From Aestuariirhabdus sp049985285 (GTDB taxonomy: Bacteria > Pseudomonadota > Gammaproteobacteria > Pseudomonadales > Aestuariirhabdaceae): a stretch of 64,000 nt of DNA. The notes beneath the pieces are model-generated. The model had not been told where the DNA came from. It saw only the letters and a program-made list of their open reading frames with translations, and searched no databases. Of the stretch, positions 16,057 through 27,212 are shown one piece after another. The stretch's first letter is position 1. Every line of letters starts with the position of its first letter. Made by a program: the position numbers and the translations under genes. The DNA lies in NCBI RefSeq assembly GCF_049985285.1, contig NZ_JBNIEU010000001.1, positions 930,001-994,000 of the forward strand, written 5' to 3'.

Positions 16057-17370
16057 TTAGCTGACGGAACGTGCCGCCTCGCTGATTGCCTCTGCGATGC
16101 GGTCGATCTGGGCCTTCTCGATAATCAACGGTGGTGACACCGCTATGATGTCACCGGTCGCCCGCACCAGTACACCCTTCTCAAAGCAGCGCAGGAACAC
16201 TTCGTAACCGCGCTTACCCGCACCATCAGCAGAGGGGGCAAACTCAATGCCAGCGACCAGCCCCAGACTACGAATATCAATGATATTGGGGGCACCCTGA
16301 AGGCTATGCATCGTCTCTTGCCAGTAGGACTCGAGCTCCAGCCCACGGGCAAACAACCCGTCTTGCTCATAGATATCCAGCGTCGCCAGGCCTGCGGCGG
16401 CGGCTACCGGGTGACCGGAGTAGGTGTAGCCGTGGAACAGCTCAATCCCCTCCGGGCCATCCATAAAGGTGTTGTAGATATCATCACTGACAAACACCGC
16501 CCCCATTGGGATAGCGCCGTTGGTCAGCCCCTTGGCGGTCGTAATCATATCGGGCTTCACGCCAAACCGGTTTGCGGCAAATGCATCTCCGATACGACCG
16601 TAACCGGTAATAACTTCATCAAAAATCAACAAGATTCCGTGCTTGGTGCAAATATCACGAAGGCGTTGCAGGTAACCCTGCGGTGGCATGATAACCCCTG
16701 CTGAACCCGCAAAGGGCTCTACAATGACCGCCGCAATGGTCGAGGCGTCATGCAGGGCAACAATATTTTCAAGCTCGTCAGCAAGCTCGGCTCCGTTTTC
16801 GGGCAACCCCTTGGTGAAGGCGTTGGCCTTGATATTCAGGGTATGGGGTAGATGATCAACCCCATTAAGCAGAGAGCCGAAAAATTTACGGTTATTTACC
16901 AGCCCGCCCACGGAGATGCCGCCAAAACCCACACCATGGTATCCCTTCTCACGACCTACCAGACGCTGGCGTGTACCCTGCCCACGGAGACGGTGGTAGG
17001 CGATAGCGATTTTCAAGGCGGTATCTACCGATTCGGAACCCGAGTTGGTAAAGAACACGTGATCCAGCCCCTCGGGGCTGTGCTGTACCAGCCGCTCGGC
17101 CAGCTCAAAGGGCATTGGGTGACCCATCTGGAAGGGAGGGGCATAGTCGAGCTTGGCAATTTGGGCAGATACCGCCTCAGTAATCTGCTCCCGGCTGTGG
17201 CCCGCATTGCAACACCACAGCCCCGCTGTACCGTCGAGAATTTCACGGCCATCGTCGGTCTTGTAATACATGCCTTTGGCTTCGGTAAGAATGCGAGGAG
17301 ATGCCTTAAACTGGCGATTCGCGGTAAATGGCATCCAGAAGGCGTCGAGACTGTTGGTTTTATCGTTCAT
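16057..17370 (-). CDS. bauA: Class III omega-amino acid (beta-alanine):pyruvate aminotransferase
   Basis: 437 residues from the ATG giving MNDKTNSLDAFWMPFTANRQFKASPRI; AGGAAG lies 9 bases upstream, so the longer open frame to 17448 is not used. PLP-dependent class III transaminase features include FFTNSGSESVDTALKIA, EKGYHGVGFGG, IFDEVITGYGRIG and the Schiff-base lysine in TTAKGLTNGAIPMG. The WMPFTANRQF opening matches omega-amino acid:pyruvate transaminases such as P. aeruginosa BauA. The reaction converts beta-alanine and pyruvate to malonate semialdehyde and alanine. First gene of an operon with mmsA, divergent from a PuuC-like aldehyde dehydrogenase that could make beta-alanine from 3-aminopropanal. 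Confidence 0.9.
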   Translation of the reverse strand: MNDKTNSLDAFWMPFTANRQFKASPRILTEAKGMYYKTDDGREILDGTAGLWCCNAGHSREQITEAVSAQIAKLDYAPPFQMGHPMPFELAERLVQHSPEGLDHVFFTNSGSESVDTALKIAIAYHRLRGQGTRQRLVGREKGYHGVGFGGISVGGLVNNRKFFGSLLNGVDHLPHTLNIKANAFTKGLPENGAELADELENIVALHDASTIAAVIVEPFAGSAGVIMPPQGYLQRLRDICTKHGILLIFDEVITGYGRIGDAFAANRFGVKPDMITTAKGLTNGAIPMGAVFVSDDIYNTFMDGPEGIELFHGYTYSGHPVAAAAGLATLDIYEQDGLFARGLELESYWQETMHSLQGAPNIIDIRSLGLVAGIEFAPSADGAGKRGYEVFLRCFEKGVLVRATGDIIAVSPPLIIEKAQIDRIAEAISEAARSVS

Positions 17371-17477
17371 TATTAGCATCTTCCTGTCGATGTTTTCGGT
17401 CCCTTGCACGGCGCTGGCTAAGTAGTGACCGCAGGGGATTTTGCCCAATAATATGTCAAATAAAACAAACAGTGAAG

Positions 17478-17505
17478 CCTATAAACCATTTTTTATAGGG
17501 TTTAT
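17478..17505. promoter_or_regulatory. Inverted repeat in the bauA / aldehyde dehydrogenase divergent promoter
   Basis: Overlapping inverted repeats CCTATA/TATAGG and ATAAACC/GGTTTAT lie in the AT-rich 296-base gap between the divergent genes. This is a plausible operator for a shared regulator, but no regulator gene is adjacent and no known consensus was matched. Confidence 0.4.
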
Positions 17506-17666
17506 TGCCCTCTACTGTTAAATATTTTGAAATAGCGGCCATCGGTGGTATCGTTTTCCCCATTCCGGCACCGACGCCGTTTTGCACTATTATATTTTAC
17601 ACTTGAACCAACCCTGGCATTGCAACAACGCACCGGGTTCAGCCTAACGAATCCTAGGAGAGCATC

Positions 17667-19163
17667 ATGAACGAACAAAGAACCCTGGCGCACTGGCAGC
17701 AAATGGCCTCCACCGTCTCTATCGAGGGGCGCGCTTATATTAATGGTGAGTACGTCGATGCTCGTTCCGGGGAAACCTTCGACTGTGTGAGCCCGATTGA
17801 TGGTCGCGTGCTCGCCAACGTAGCTTCCTGCGATAGCGCCGATGCGGATATCGCCGTCGCCAATGCCCGTGAAACCTTCAATAGCGGCGTATGGTCCCAG
17901 CAAGCACCTGCCCAGCGTAAGCGCGTGTTGATCCGTTTTGCCGACCTTATGATGGAGCATCAGCAGGAACTGGCCCTGCTGGAAACCCTCGATATGGGCA
18001 AGCCGATTTCCGACTCTCTCAGTATCGATATTCCCGCCGCGGCCAACAGTATCCGCTGGAATGGTGAGGCGATCGATAAAGTCTATGACGAGCTCGCACC
18101 CACCGCGCACGACCAGATTGGTATGGTAACCCGCGAGGCGATCGGGGTGGTTTCGGCAATCGTGCCCTGGAACTTCCCTCTGTTAATGGCGTGCTGGAAG
18201 CTGGGCCCTGCGCTGGCTACCGGCAACAGTATCGTCCTCAAGCCCTCCGAAAAATCACCGTTAACCGCGATTCGTATCGCCCAGATCGCCGTTGAAGCCG
18301 GTATCCCCAAGGGCGTTCTCAACGTGGTACCTGGTTTTGGCCATACCGTCGGTAAAGCGTTGGCGCTGCATATGGATGTGGATTGCATGGTCTTTACCGG
18401 CTCCACTCGTACGGCCAAACAGCTGATGATCTATGCCGGTGAATCCAACATGAAACGCGTCTGGCTGGAGGCCGGTGGCAAGAGCCCCAACATTGTGTTT
18501 GCTGACGCACCGGACCTGAAAGAGGCCGCCCGGGCTGCCGCCGACGCGATCTGCTTTAACCAGGGCGAAGTATGCACTGCCGGTTCACGGCTGCTTGTTG
18601 AAGAGAGCATCCGCAGCGAATTTGTCGCCATGGTGGCCGAACAGATGAAACATTGGCAGCCGGGTAATCCTCTCGACCCCAATACCAATATCGGCGCGGT
18701 AGTCGACCAGACCCAACTCAATACCGTTCTCGGCTTTATTGAAGCCGGTAAGGAAGCCGGTGCCGAAGTCTGTGGCGGCGGAGTGCAACTGCACAAGGAG
18801 AGTGGCGGTTTCTACGTCGCGCCGACCCTCTTTAATGGCGTCAATAACGATATGAAGATCGCCCGTGAAGAGATCTTTGGCCCGGTCCTCTCTTGCATCG
18901 GCTTTGACACCCCTGAACAGGCGATCCAGATCGCCAACGATACCGACTACGGCTTGGCAGCGGCGGTTTGGACCAGTAATCTGGGTAAGGCCCACCGCAC
19001 GGCCAAAGCCTTGCGCGCCGGTTCCGTATGGGTCAACCAGTATGATGGTGGCGATATGACCGCTCCCTTCGGCGGGTTCAAACAGTCGGGTAACGGGCGC
19101 GACAAGTCACTGCACGCTTTCGACAAGTACACCGAGCTCAAAGCGACCTGGATCGCTATCTAG
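17667..19163 (+). CDS. puuC: Aldehyde dehydrogenase, PuuC/KauB-like (omega-aminoaldehyde oxidation)
   Basis: 498 residues; TAGGAG lies 8 bases before the ATG. NAD-dependent ALDH with IVPWNFPLLMACWKLGPALATGNSIVLKPSE, the catalytic Glu in LEAGGKSPNIVF and the catalytic Cys in FNQGEVCTAGSR. The overall sequence resembles gamma-glutamyl-gamma-aminobutyraldehyde dehydrogenase PuuC and P. aeruginosa KauB. KauB-type enzymes oxidise 4-aminobutanal and 3-aminopropanal from polyamines, the latter giving beta-alanine. Divergence from bauA-mmsA supports a polyamine to beta-alanine to acetyl-CoA route, though no polyamine oxidase or transporter is present here. Substrate choice is inferred. Confidence 0.85.
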   Translation: MNEQRTLAHWQQMASTVSIEGRAYINGEYVDARSGETFDCVSPIDGRVLANVASCDSADADIAVANARETFNSGVWSQQAPAQRKRVLIRFADLMMEHQQELALLETLDMGKPISDSLSIDIPAAANSIRWNGEAIDKVYDELAPTAHDQIGMVTREAIGVVSAIVPWNFPLLMACWKLGPALATGNSIVLKPSEKSPLTAIRIAQIAVEAGIPKGVLNVVPGFGHTVGKALALHMDVDCMVFTGSTRTAKQLMIYAGESNMKRVWLEAGGKSPNIVFADAPDLKEAARAAADAICFNQGEVCTAGSRLLVEESIRSEFVAMVAEQMKHWQPGNPLDPNTNIGAVVDQTQLNTVLGFIEAGKEAGAEVCGGGVQLHKESGGFYVAPTLFNGVNNDMKIAREEIFGPVLSCIGFDTPEQAIQIANDTDYGLAAAVWTSNLGKAHRTAKALRAGSVWVNQYDGGDMTAPFGGFKQSGNGRDKSLHAFDKYTELKATWIAI

Positions 19164-19172
19164 GCGCCTCAC

Positions 19173-19200
19173 TTCGAAGCCGGCCCAGGCCGGCTTCGAA
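19173..19200. terminator. Perfect 13-bp hairpin after the PuuC-like gene
   Basis: TTCGAAGCCGGCC and its exact complement are separated by CA, starting 10 bases after the stop codon. No T-run follows, so it is either a factor-dependent terminator or an mRNA 3'-end stabiliser. Confidence 0.5.
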
Positions 19201-19300
19201 CAACTTTCAAATCTCCGGTTCATTATCCCTCCTGTTGGTGAGTATTTAACCAACTCCGGCGATGGTATACTCTGCGCCCTCGCTTTTTGAACCTGATCCC

Positions 19301-21490
<2,190 letters not shown>

Positions 21491-21586
21491 CGTGCCGCGA
21501 ACAATAACGAAAAGGTGCTAAAACAGGGGTTGGCCAGGACTACCCGCCGTTGCAAGTCCACCTGTCCTAAGCGGATGGGTCTAGCC

Positions 21587-21685
21587 TGTGGAAAAACCAG
21601 CCCATGATTCTGCGCACCCGTTTTTCACATGTTATCCACAGGCTATACGGGCGTTATCAACAGGTTTATCACCAATTTATCAACA
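21587..21685. other. Cluster of DnaA-box-like 9-mers between convergent genes
   Basis: TTATCCACA at 21632-21640 is a perfect DnaA box. Near matches surround it: TGTGGAAAA (21587, reverse), TTTTTCACA (21621), TTATCAACA (21654), TTATCACCA (21666) and TTATCAACA (21677). Both flanking genes end here, so promoter functions for them are unlikely. The last box overlaps the stop codon of the dCMP deaminase gene. Confidence 0.6.
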
Positions 21686-22276
21686 ACACTCACCACCAAG
21701 CCAGGCACTGACTCGTTTAGCAATCCACTCCGGGTCTACATCGCCCGCTTCGCCCAACGGGTTACCCTCTCCTGCTACCACTTCGTGCTGGTACGCAGTG
21801 ACGGCAAGGCGATAAAGCGCCTCTTCTGCCGGGTTACGCTTCAGCGGCAGGTGCTCTACGGCGATCCCTACCTCGGCAAATAACTCAATCGAGTCCCGCA
21901 CGCGATAATCCTCTGCGTAGTACACCCGCTTTACGCCCCCCAAATTGATGAGCCGCTTGGCGCACATTCGGCAGGGCAGGTGGGTCACGAACACAAACTT
22001 GTCATAATGACGCGGTGCATCACAGTTGATTACGCCATTTTCCTCCGAGTGGAGGCAGCCGCAGGAACCCGGAATGTCGGTATCGCAGTGATTATGCAAC
22101 CCCGACGCGTTACCGTTATACCCTACCGCAAATACCTTGCGATAATCGGTACTGGTAATAACCGTACCGACATTGAGGCGATGACAGGTTGAACGCTCGG
22201 CGATCTGGTAAGCAAACCCCATATACACATCGGCGAAACTGGGACGTCCCTGATCAATTTTGGGTGGCTGACTCAC
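21680..22276 (-). CDS. dCMP/cytidine deaminase family protein (ComEB-like)
   Basis: 198 residues with the zinc-dependent deaminase motifs H76-S-E78 (CGCLHSEENGVINC) and P-C102-RM-C105 (HLPCRMCAKRLINLGGVKRVYY). The spacing and VGYNGNASG segment resemble deoxycytidylate deaminases, which make dUMP for thymidylate synthesis, and also ComEB proteins. A family-specific extra C-H-C cluster (HNHCD...CGC) may bind a second zinc. No obvious Shine-Dalgarno precedes the start. A single gene convergent with ygiQ. Confidence 0.88.
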   Translation of the reverse strand: MSQPPKIDQGRPSFADVYMGFAYQIAERSTCHRLNVGTVITSTDYRKVFAVGYNGNASGLHNHCDTDIPGSCGCLHSEENGVINCDAPRHYDKFVFVTHLPCRMCAKRLINLGGVKRVYYAEDYRVRDSIELFAEVGIAVEHLPLKRNPAEEALYRLAVTAYQHEVVAGEGNPLGEAGDVDPEWIAKRVSAWLGGECC

Positions 22277-22477
22277 TCGACTCTCCTCAAGGTCACGACA
22301 CTATAATATACGCAGCGAGTTGGTTTGGACATTTCACGAGCCTAACTCAACGCTGCCTGAATACAACCAGGATCATTGAAGCATGCTCGCACTCGCCCAT
22401 CGGTAATCCATCAAACGACGGCAACAAGAGTCTGCCACCGAGTACCCAGCACCTTGCGCCACTGCCACCAAATAATT

Positions 22478-22488
22478 CCCCCCCCCCC
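22478..22488 (+). repeat. Poly-C tract (C11) upstream of pagL
   Basis: Eleven consecutive C in an AT-rich stretch 75 bases before the lipid A deacylase start. Homopolymers of this length are prone to slipped-strand changes; whether this one lies in a promoter is not known. Confidence 0.6.
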
Positions 22489-22562
22489 TTTATTTTAAGT
22501 TTAACCGTAGGTTACTCTATCGGGCATAAAAACAAATAGACCGAGATGGACGTTGTAGGCTA

Positions 22563-23060
22563 ATGAGACTAGCAAAAGTAGTACCGCTTTTAACAGCCTT
22601 GGCTATTGCCCCCTTTTCTACCCCCGGATTCACCCAGGACGATTATCGACTCACCGTTGGTGCCGGTGTATTTGACCCCTTAGGGTCAGGGACGACCGGC
22701 ATGATCGCGCTCACCCTTGAGGGCGAACCCATCGAGGCTGCCTGGGATATCCGGCCCACCCTGCTTGGATTCACCATCGAGCAAAGCGGATACTACGTGG
22801 GCATGGGTGGCCATCGCGAGTTTGAGATCGATGACGACTGGAGGTGGGGGGTTGCCACCGGCCTGGGATACTACCATGAGGGCTCGGAAGATAATGAGCT
22901 CGGTTATGACCTGGAGTTTTTCACCCGCCTCTCCTTAAGCTACCAGTTAACCAATAAGCAGCTTATTCGTGGGGAGTTTGGCCATATCTCCAACGCCGGC
23001 CTGGGCGATAGTAACCCCGGTGCAGAGACGGTCACCCTGAGCTGGGTTACCCCTTTCTAA
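22563..23060 (+). CDS. pagL: Outer-membrane lipid A 3-O-deacylase (PagL family)
   Basis: 165 residues with a signal peptide (MRLAKVVPLLTALAIAPFSTPGFTQ) and alternating beta-strand segments ending in an aromatic F, as in outer-membrane barrels. The C-terminal catalytic segment FGHISNAGLGDSNPGAE contains the His141, Ser143, Asn144 and Glu155 pattern of PagL. PagL removes the 3-linked acyl chain from lipid A in the outer leaflet, altering endotoxicity and membrane permeability. Single gene with a C11 tract in its upstream region. Confidence 0.9.
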   Translation: MRLAKVVPLLTALAIAPFSTPGFTQDDYRLTVGAGVFDPLGSGTTGMIALTLEGEPIEAAWDIRPTLLGFTIEQSGYYVGMGGHREFEIDDDWRWGVATGLGYYHEGSEDNELGYDLEFFTRLSLSYQLTNKQLIRGEFGHISNAGLGDSNPGAETVTLSWVTPF

Positions 23061-23081
23061 CAACGTTGTAGGTGAATAAAG

Positions 23082-24335
23082 CTATAGGTCGTCGGTGACG
23101 ATTTTGTAATAGTAATCCGGCTTTTTGCGCAACAGGCCGACTATTTCAGCGTCTATTTTCTCATCATCCACCATCGGCTGAATAATAGAAAATATCTCAT
23201 CTACACTCATCCTTCCCTTGTAGGGCCGTGTCTGGGCTAATGCCTGAAATATGTCAGCCACCGCAATAATTCGCGATTCCCTATCGATCTGATCGCCACT
23301 TAGGCGAAAAGGATACCCGGAGCCATCAAGTCGCTCATGGTGGTTGGCCGCCCACACGCCGATGTTGGAGTTTGGAAAAAAATTCTGGAGGGTGTCTCGT
23401 GTATCCACCGTATGGCGTTTCATTTGGGAGTATTCGCGCTTATCGAGTCGCCCCTGTTTATGCAGAATCTCATCCGCCGTGCGTAGCTTGCCAACGTCGT
23501 GAAGGAGGCCCGCGATATAGACCTGCTGCCAATACTCCTCCCTGACTCCGGCCTCCTGCGCCAGCGCCATGGAAAGCAAGGCCACTTTTTCGGAGTGCTG
23601 GAATGTAAAGGGGCTTTTTGCATCGACGATATTGGCGAGAAAGCGCGCCAGCTCGATCACTTCAGGGGTTGAGAGCTGACGGTCATAACCGCTATTGGGG
23701 TTAAAACCTAAGCCAATCTGTTCGATCGAGTTGGCCTCCATGGTGTACCAGAATCCATCGATGTTGATTAACTCTGCCATTACCCTGGCGTATTCAGGAT
23801 GAAAAATCTCACCCGCATTAGAGAGTACATTTTCTCCAATTACCGATTCATAGATCGTAACGATGTCCGGATGTTGCCCATTGAGGTAACGTGCGCGCAG
23901 AAAATCCAGACGATCAGCGAGAAACACCAAGGCGGTGACGTCCCGAATATCCGGCGCTAGTTCCACTTCCTGTAGATGAAGCCAGGGGGTGTGGTGATAG
24001 CGGATAACCTCTGCAAACCCTACAAGAGTGGAGCATTTGTGCAGCGCTTCGTAGCCACGAATGCAATGCCCCTCGCTACTTTCGGGCTCAAAACACCTTA
24101 GCAATCGCAAATGCTCTCTGCTGGAAGAGACCCCGCAGTCATGAATCAGACCGGCGAAATAGGTAAATTCCTGCTTGGCTTCTGGCCAGCCGAGCCGCTT
24201 CGCACACTCATAGGCCATATATCCCACGCGGTGGCCGTGATTAATGTCATCAATGCCGACGTAATCCAACGCCCTGGCCAGCATCAGTAGCGCATGGCGC
24301 AGATCTATTCGTATCTCCTGATCATTAACTTCCAT
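23082..24335 (-). CDS. HD-GYP domain protein with two HD modules (candidate c-di-GMP phosphodiesterase)
   Basis: 417 residues, no membrane segment and no receiver domain. The N-terminal HD-like module has NHGHRVGYMAYECAKRLG and GLIHD (H65, D66). The C-terminal canonical HD-GYP module has HSEKVA, LLHDVGKL (H279, D280), and HHERLDGSGYP (332-342), where GSGYP replaces the strict GYP context but is the usual variant. Such proteins hydrolyse cyclic di-GMP with a bi- or trinuclear metal centre. The double HD arrangement with no sensor is less common. It sits alone, convergent with pagL. Confidence 0.9.
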   Translation of the reverse strand: MEVNDQEIRIDLRHALLMLARALDYVGIDDINHGHRVGYMAYECAKRLGWPEAKQEFTYFAGLIHDCGVSSSREHLRLLRCFEPESSEGHCIRGYEALHKCSTLVGFAEVIRYHHTPWLHLQEVELAPDIRDVTALVFLADRLDFLRARYLNGQHPDIVTIYESVIGENVLSNAGEIFHPEYARVMAELINIDGFWYTMEANSIEQIGLGFNPNSGYDRQLSTPEVIELARFLANIVDAKSPFTFQHSEKVALLSMALAQEAGVREEYWQQVYIAGLLHDVGKLRTADEILHKQGRLDKREYSQMKRHTVDTRDTLQNFFPNSNIGVWAANHHERLDGSGYPFRLSGDQIDRESRIIAVADIFQALAQTRPYKGRMSVDEIFSIIQPMVDDEKIDAEIVGLLRKKPDYYYKIVTDDL

Positions 24336-24631
24336 ATCAACGATCCCTAAGTGACGTGATGGTGGGATGATAATAGAGAGTCATCGTGGAATCGACCGTA
24401 GTGGCTACTTTTTATCCATCCCACGCCTGTAAGGTATCATCACATTTCCCCGGGAGGCGGTTTTTCTCCCAAAGCCCCAATCTGGCAACAGTTAGTAAAA
24501 ATAGTAGCCGTCACCTTCTTTGATAGTTTGTTGACGAGAACCAGAATACTCAATGACCGGACTAATCAAAATTCGTCGATGCTCAGACAGGTCAATGAGT
24601 CTACAGTTTGGCCATGCCCACCCGGCGGACC

Positions 24632-25906
24632 TTATCTCTTCGGGGTCACCGGCATAGGCTTGCCGTTGTGGCGGGGTAGCCATAGCGAAATCACCGCCGC
24701 GACGCCTAGAAACAGTGAGGAAACCAGCAGGCAAACGGCTAAGCCGTATTCTTGGAATAACCAGCCCGACAGCACCGTGCCAACCAAGCGCCCCATGGCA
24801 TTGGCCATGTAATAGAACCCCACATCCAACGAAACCCCATCCTCCTTGGCGTAGGAGACGATGAGAAAGCTGTGCAGTGAGGAGTTGATCGCAAATAGCG
24901 CTCCAAACAGTAGTAACCCGCCGATAATTACGCCTTCCAGACTGAGGGTTTTAACTAGCCCCGACCAAGGGTCAGCGATTCCCATGGCGATCATCAAGGG
25001 GATCGCAGCCAGCACGGCTGCCCAACCAAAAGCTGAGCGACCATCGGGTACCTGATCGCGGGTTCTACCCGTCACTTTTGGCGCAAACGCCTGCACCGCC
25101 CCGTACCCGATGACCCACAGCGCCAGAAAGCCCCCCACCTGGGTGTGGGTCCAATTGAGTTGGGTGCTCAGGAACACCGGCAGTGCCACTACAAACCACA
25201 CATCGCGGGCGCCGAACAGGAACATTCGCGCCGCCGAGAGGATATTAACCGCCCGACTCTTGGAGAAGATGTCGCTGAATCTGGTTTTCTGTTTTGCCTT
25301 GCCCAGATCTTTCTTCAGGGTCAGCAGGGAGCCGACCAACACCAGCGCCAGCGCAGCCGCCATCGCCAGCAATGCGTCGCGGAACCCCAACCAGGCAAGC
25401 AATGCGCCACCAAGGAAAAATCCCGCCCCTTTGAGGGCGTTCTTGGAGCCCGTCAGCAGTGCGACCCATTTATAGAGGGAGCCTTGATGGCCGCTACCGG
25501 CGAGCAGTTTGATACTGCTCTTGGCGCTCATCTTGTTGAGATCCTTGGCGATCCCCGACAACGCCTGCGCCGCCATTACATAGGGCACGGAAAGTAGACT
25601 CGCCGGTACGGTCAGCATCAGCAAAGCCACCACCTGCATCGCTAGGCCGATATTCATGGTGCGGTTCAAGCCGATGCGGGCGCCGAGCCAGCCTCCAACC
25701 AGGTTGGTCACGACACCAAAGATCTCGTAGAACAGGAACAGCATGGCGATCGACAGTGGAGAGTAACCGAGCTGATGGAAGTGCAGCACCACCAGCATGC
25801 GCAGGGCACCATCGGTGAGAGTAAAGCCCCAGTAGTTGCCGGTCACCAGCATATACTGGCGAACCGCCTGCGGGTCCGGGGCAACTACCTGGTTGTGATC
25901 GACCAT
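24632..25906 (-). CDS. arsJ: ArsJ organoarsenical (1-arseno-3-phosphoglycerate) efflux MFS transporter
   Basis: 424 residues, about 12 transmembrane helices, MFS fold. The opening QYMLVTGNYWGFTLTDGALRMLVVLHFHQLGYSPL and SGIAKDLNKMSAKSSIKLL match ArsJ as I know it. ArsJ exports 1-arseno-3-phosphoglycerate, made when GAPDH uses arsenate in place of phosphate; the exported compound falls apart to arsenate, so the pair is an arsenate efflux system. The adjacent upstream GAPDH gene (15 bases away) confirms the pairing. AAGGAG precedes the start by 11 bases. Last gene of the ars operon. Confidence 0.95.
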   Translation of the reverse strand: MVDHNQVVAPDPQAVRQYMLVTGNYWGFTLTDGALRMLVVLHFHQLGYSPLSIAMLFLFYEIFGVVTNLVGGWLGARIGLNRTMNIGLAMQVVALLMLTVPASLLSVPYVMAAQALSGIAKDLNKMSAKSSIKLLAGSGHQGSLYKWVALLTGSKNALKGAGFFLGGALLAWLGFRDALLAMAAALALVLVGSLLTLKKDLGKAKQKTRFSDIFSKSRAVNILSAARMFLFGARDVWFVVALPVFLSTQLNWTHTQVGGFLALWVIGYGAVQAFAPKVTGRTRDQVPDGRSAFGWAAVLAAIPLMIAMGIADPWSGLVKTLSLEGVIIGGLLLFGALFAINSSLHSFLIVSYAKEDGVSLDVGFYYMANAMGRLVGTVLSGWLFQEYGLAVCLLVSSLFLGVAAVISLWLPRHNGKPMPVTPKR

Positions 25907-25921
25907 GCGCTGTACGACTCC

Positions 25922-26929
25922 TTAAACGCCGGCTAATACCAGCTTTCTCGCCAGCTCGACGGTACGGGTGGCGTAGCCCATCTCGTTGTCGTACCAGGCG
26001 TAGAGCTTCACCAGGGTGCCGTTCACCACCCGGGTAAAGGCGGGGTCGAGTATGCCGGAGCGGTTGTCGCTGCGATAATCGATCGACACCAGCGGACGCT
26101 CCTCGTAACCGAATATCCCCTTCAGCTCACCATCTGCTGCTTGCCGGAACAGTGTATTGATCTCCTCGGCGCTGGTCTCGCGGCTCAGCTCGAATTGAGC
26201 ATCGGTAATCGAGGCGTTGGCCAGTGGCACGCGCACCGCATGGCCATCCAGGCGCCCGCGCAACTCCGGGTAGATCTCCATGATGGCGGTGGCAGAGCCT
26301 GTAGTGGTGGGGATCAGCGACATACCGCACGCCCGGGCCCTGCGCAGATCCTTGTGGGGCTGGTCGAGAATACTCTGGGTGTTGGTAATGTCGTGGATGG
26401 TGGTAAACGCGCCGTGCTTGATGCCGATCGCCTCGTGCACCACCTTGACCATGGGTGCCAAACAGTTGGTAGTACAGGATGCAGCAGTAACGATCGGATG
26501 CTGATCGCGGTCATAGAGGTGGTCGTTAACCCCCATCACCACATTCAGCACTCCCGGCTCCTTCACCGGAGCAGTCACCACCACGCGCTTGACGCCTTGA
26601 TCCAGATAGGCCTTGAGTGCGTCGCTGTTTTTGAACTTGCCGCTGGCTTCAATCACCAGATCACAGTCGGACCAGTCCGCCTCTTCGATCGATTTATGGG
26701 TGGTGAAGTGGATCCTCTTGCCGTCAATACTCAAGCCCTCACCTGCGGTTACCGCTTCGTGGTGCCAGCGACCGTGTACCGAGTCAAAGTTGAGCAGGTG
26801 GGCAAAACACTCGGCATCGGCCGCCGGGTCGTTGATCTTGACGAACTCAAACTCCGGCCAGCCCCAGGCGGCACGCAGCGCCAAGCGTCCCATGCGGCCA
26901 AAACCATTGATACCAATACGAACAGTCAT
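25922..26929 (-). CDS. ArsJ-associated glyceraldehyde-3-phosphate dehydrogenase
   Basis: 335 residues. NAD-binding GINGFGRMGRLALRA at the N-terminus, catalytic Cys152 in AASCTTNCLAP, and YDNEMGYATR near the C-terminus. The variant AWGWPEFEFVKINDPAADAECFAHLLNFDSVHGRW is characteristic of the ars-linked GAPDH branch. With arsenate as substrate it forms 1-arseno-3-phosphoglycerate for ArsJ. AAGGAG lies 7 bases before the ATG. Its location between a thioredoxin-like gene and arsJ shows it is not the housekeeping gapA. Confidence 0.95.
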   Translation of the reverse strand: MTVRIGINGFGRMGRLALRAAWGWPEFEFVKINDPAADAECFAHLLNFDSVHGRWHHEAVTAGEGLSIDGKRIHFTTHKSIEEADWSDCDLVIEASGKFKNSDALKAYLDQGVKRVVVTAPVKEPGVLNVVMGVNDHLYDRDQHPIVTAASCTTNCLAPMVKVVHEAIGIKHGAFTTIHDITNTQSILDQPHKDLRRARACGMSLIPTTTGSATAIMEIYPELRGRLDGHAVRVPLANASITDAQFELSRETSAEEINTLFRQAADGELKGIFGYEERPLVSIDYRSDNRSGILDPAFTRVVNGTLVKLYAWYDNEMGYATRTVELARKLVLAGV

Positions 26930-26956
26930 GAATTACTCCTTAGCAGGTTTACTTAG

Positions 26957-27196
26957 TCAGTCTGATGCCAGCCATTGTTCGATGTCGCTGCGGTGCGGGA
27001 TCGAACCACTGTGAACCAGCTTTCCATCCACAACGACCGCCGGCGTGCTCATCACTCCATACTCCATCATCACCTGTGGATCGGCCTCTTTGATGACACC
27101 CACCTCAACGTTAAGCTCCTTGGAAATTCGTTCAATGGTCTCTGCGGTTTTGTTGCATTTTGCACAGCCAGAACCCAGCACTTTGATCGTTTTCAT
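26957..27196 (-). CDS. Small redox-active thioredoxin-family protein of the ars operon
   Basis: 79 residues starting MKTIKVLGSGCAKCNKT; the open frame continues to 27283 but that lead is non-conserved, and GGAGCAAC precedes the ATG. The CxxC pair is C11-AK-C14, and STPAVVVDGKLV is the cis-Pro region. These small proteins (TM0996/MTH895 type) often sit beside YraQ/ArsP-type permeases, as here (17 bases). The likely role is thiol-disulfide exchange or metalloid handling with the permease; the precise role is not established. Confidence 0.88.
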   Translation of the reverse strand: MKTIKVLGSGCAKCNKTAETIERISKELNVEVGVIKEADPQVMMEYGVMSTPAVVVDGKLVHSGSIPHRSDIEQWLASD

Positions 27197-27212
27197 CCTG
27201 TTGCTCCTTGCG

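Noticed and set aside
24492..24631. Minus-strand tail reading CRLIDLSEHRRILISPVIEYSGSR after arsJ
   Set aside because: It looks partly protein-like and might be a gene remnant, but it is short, overlaps the arsJ 3' end upstream and matches no family I know.
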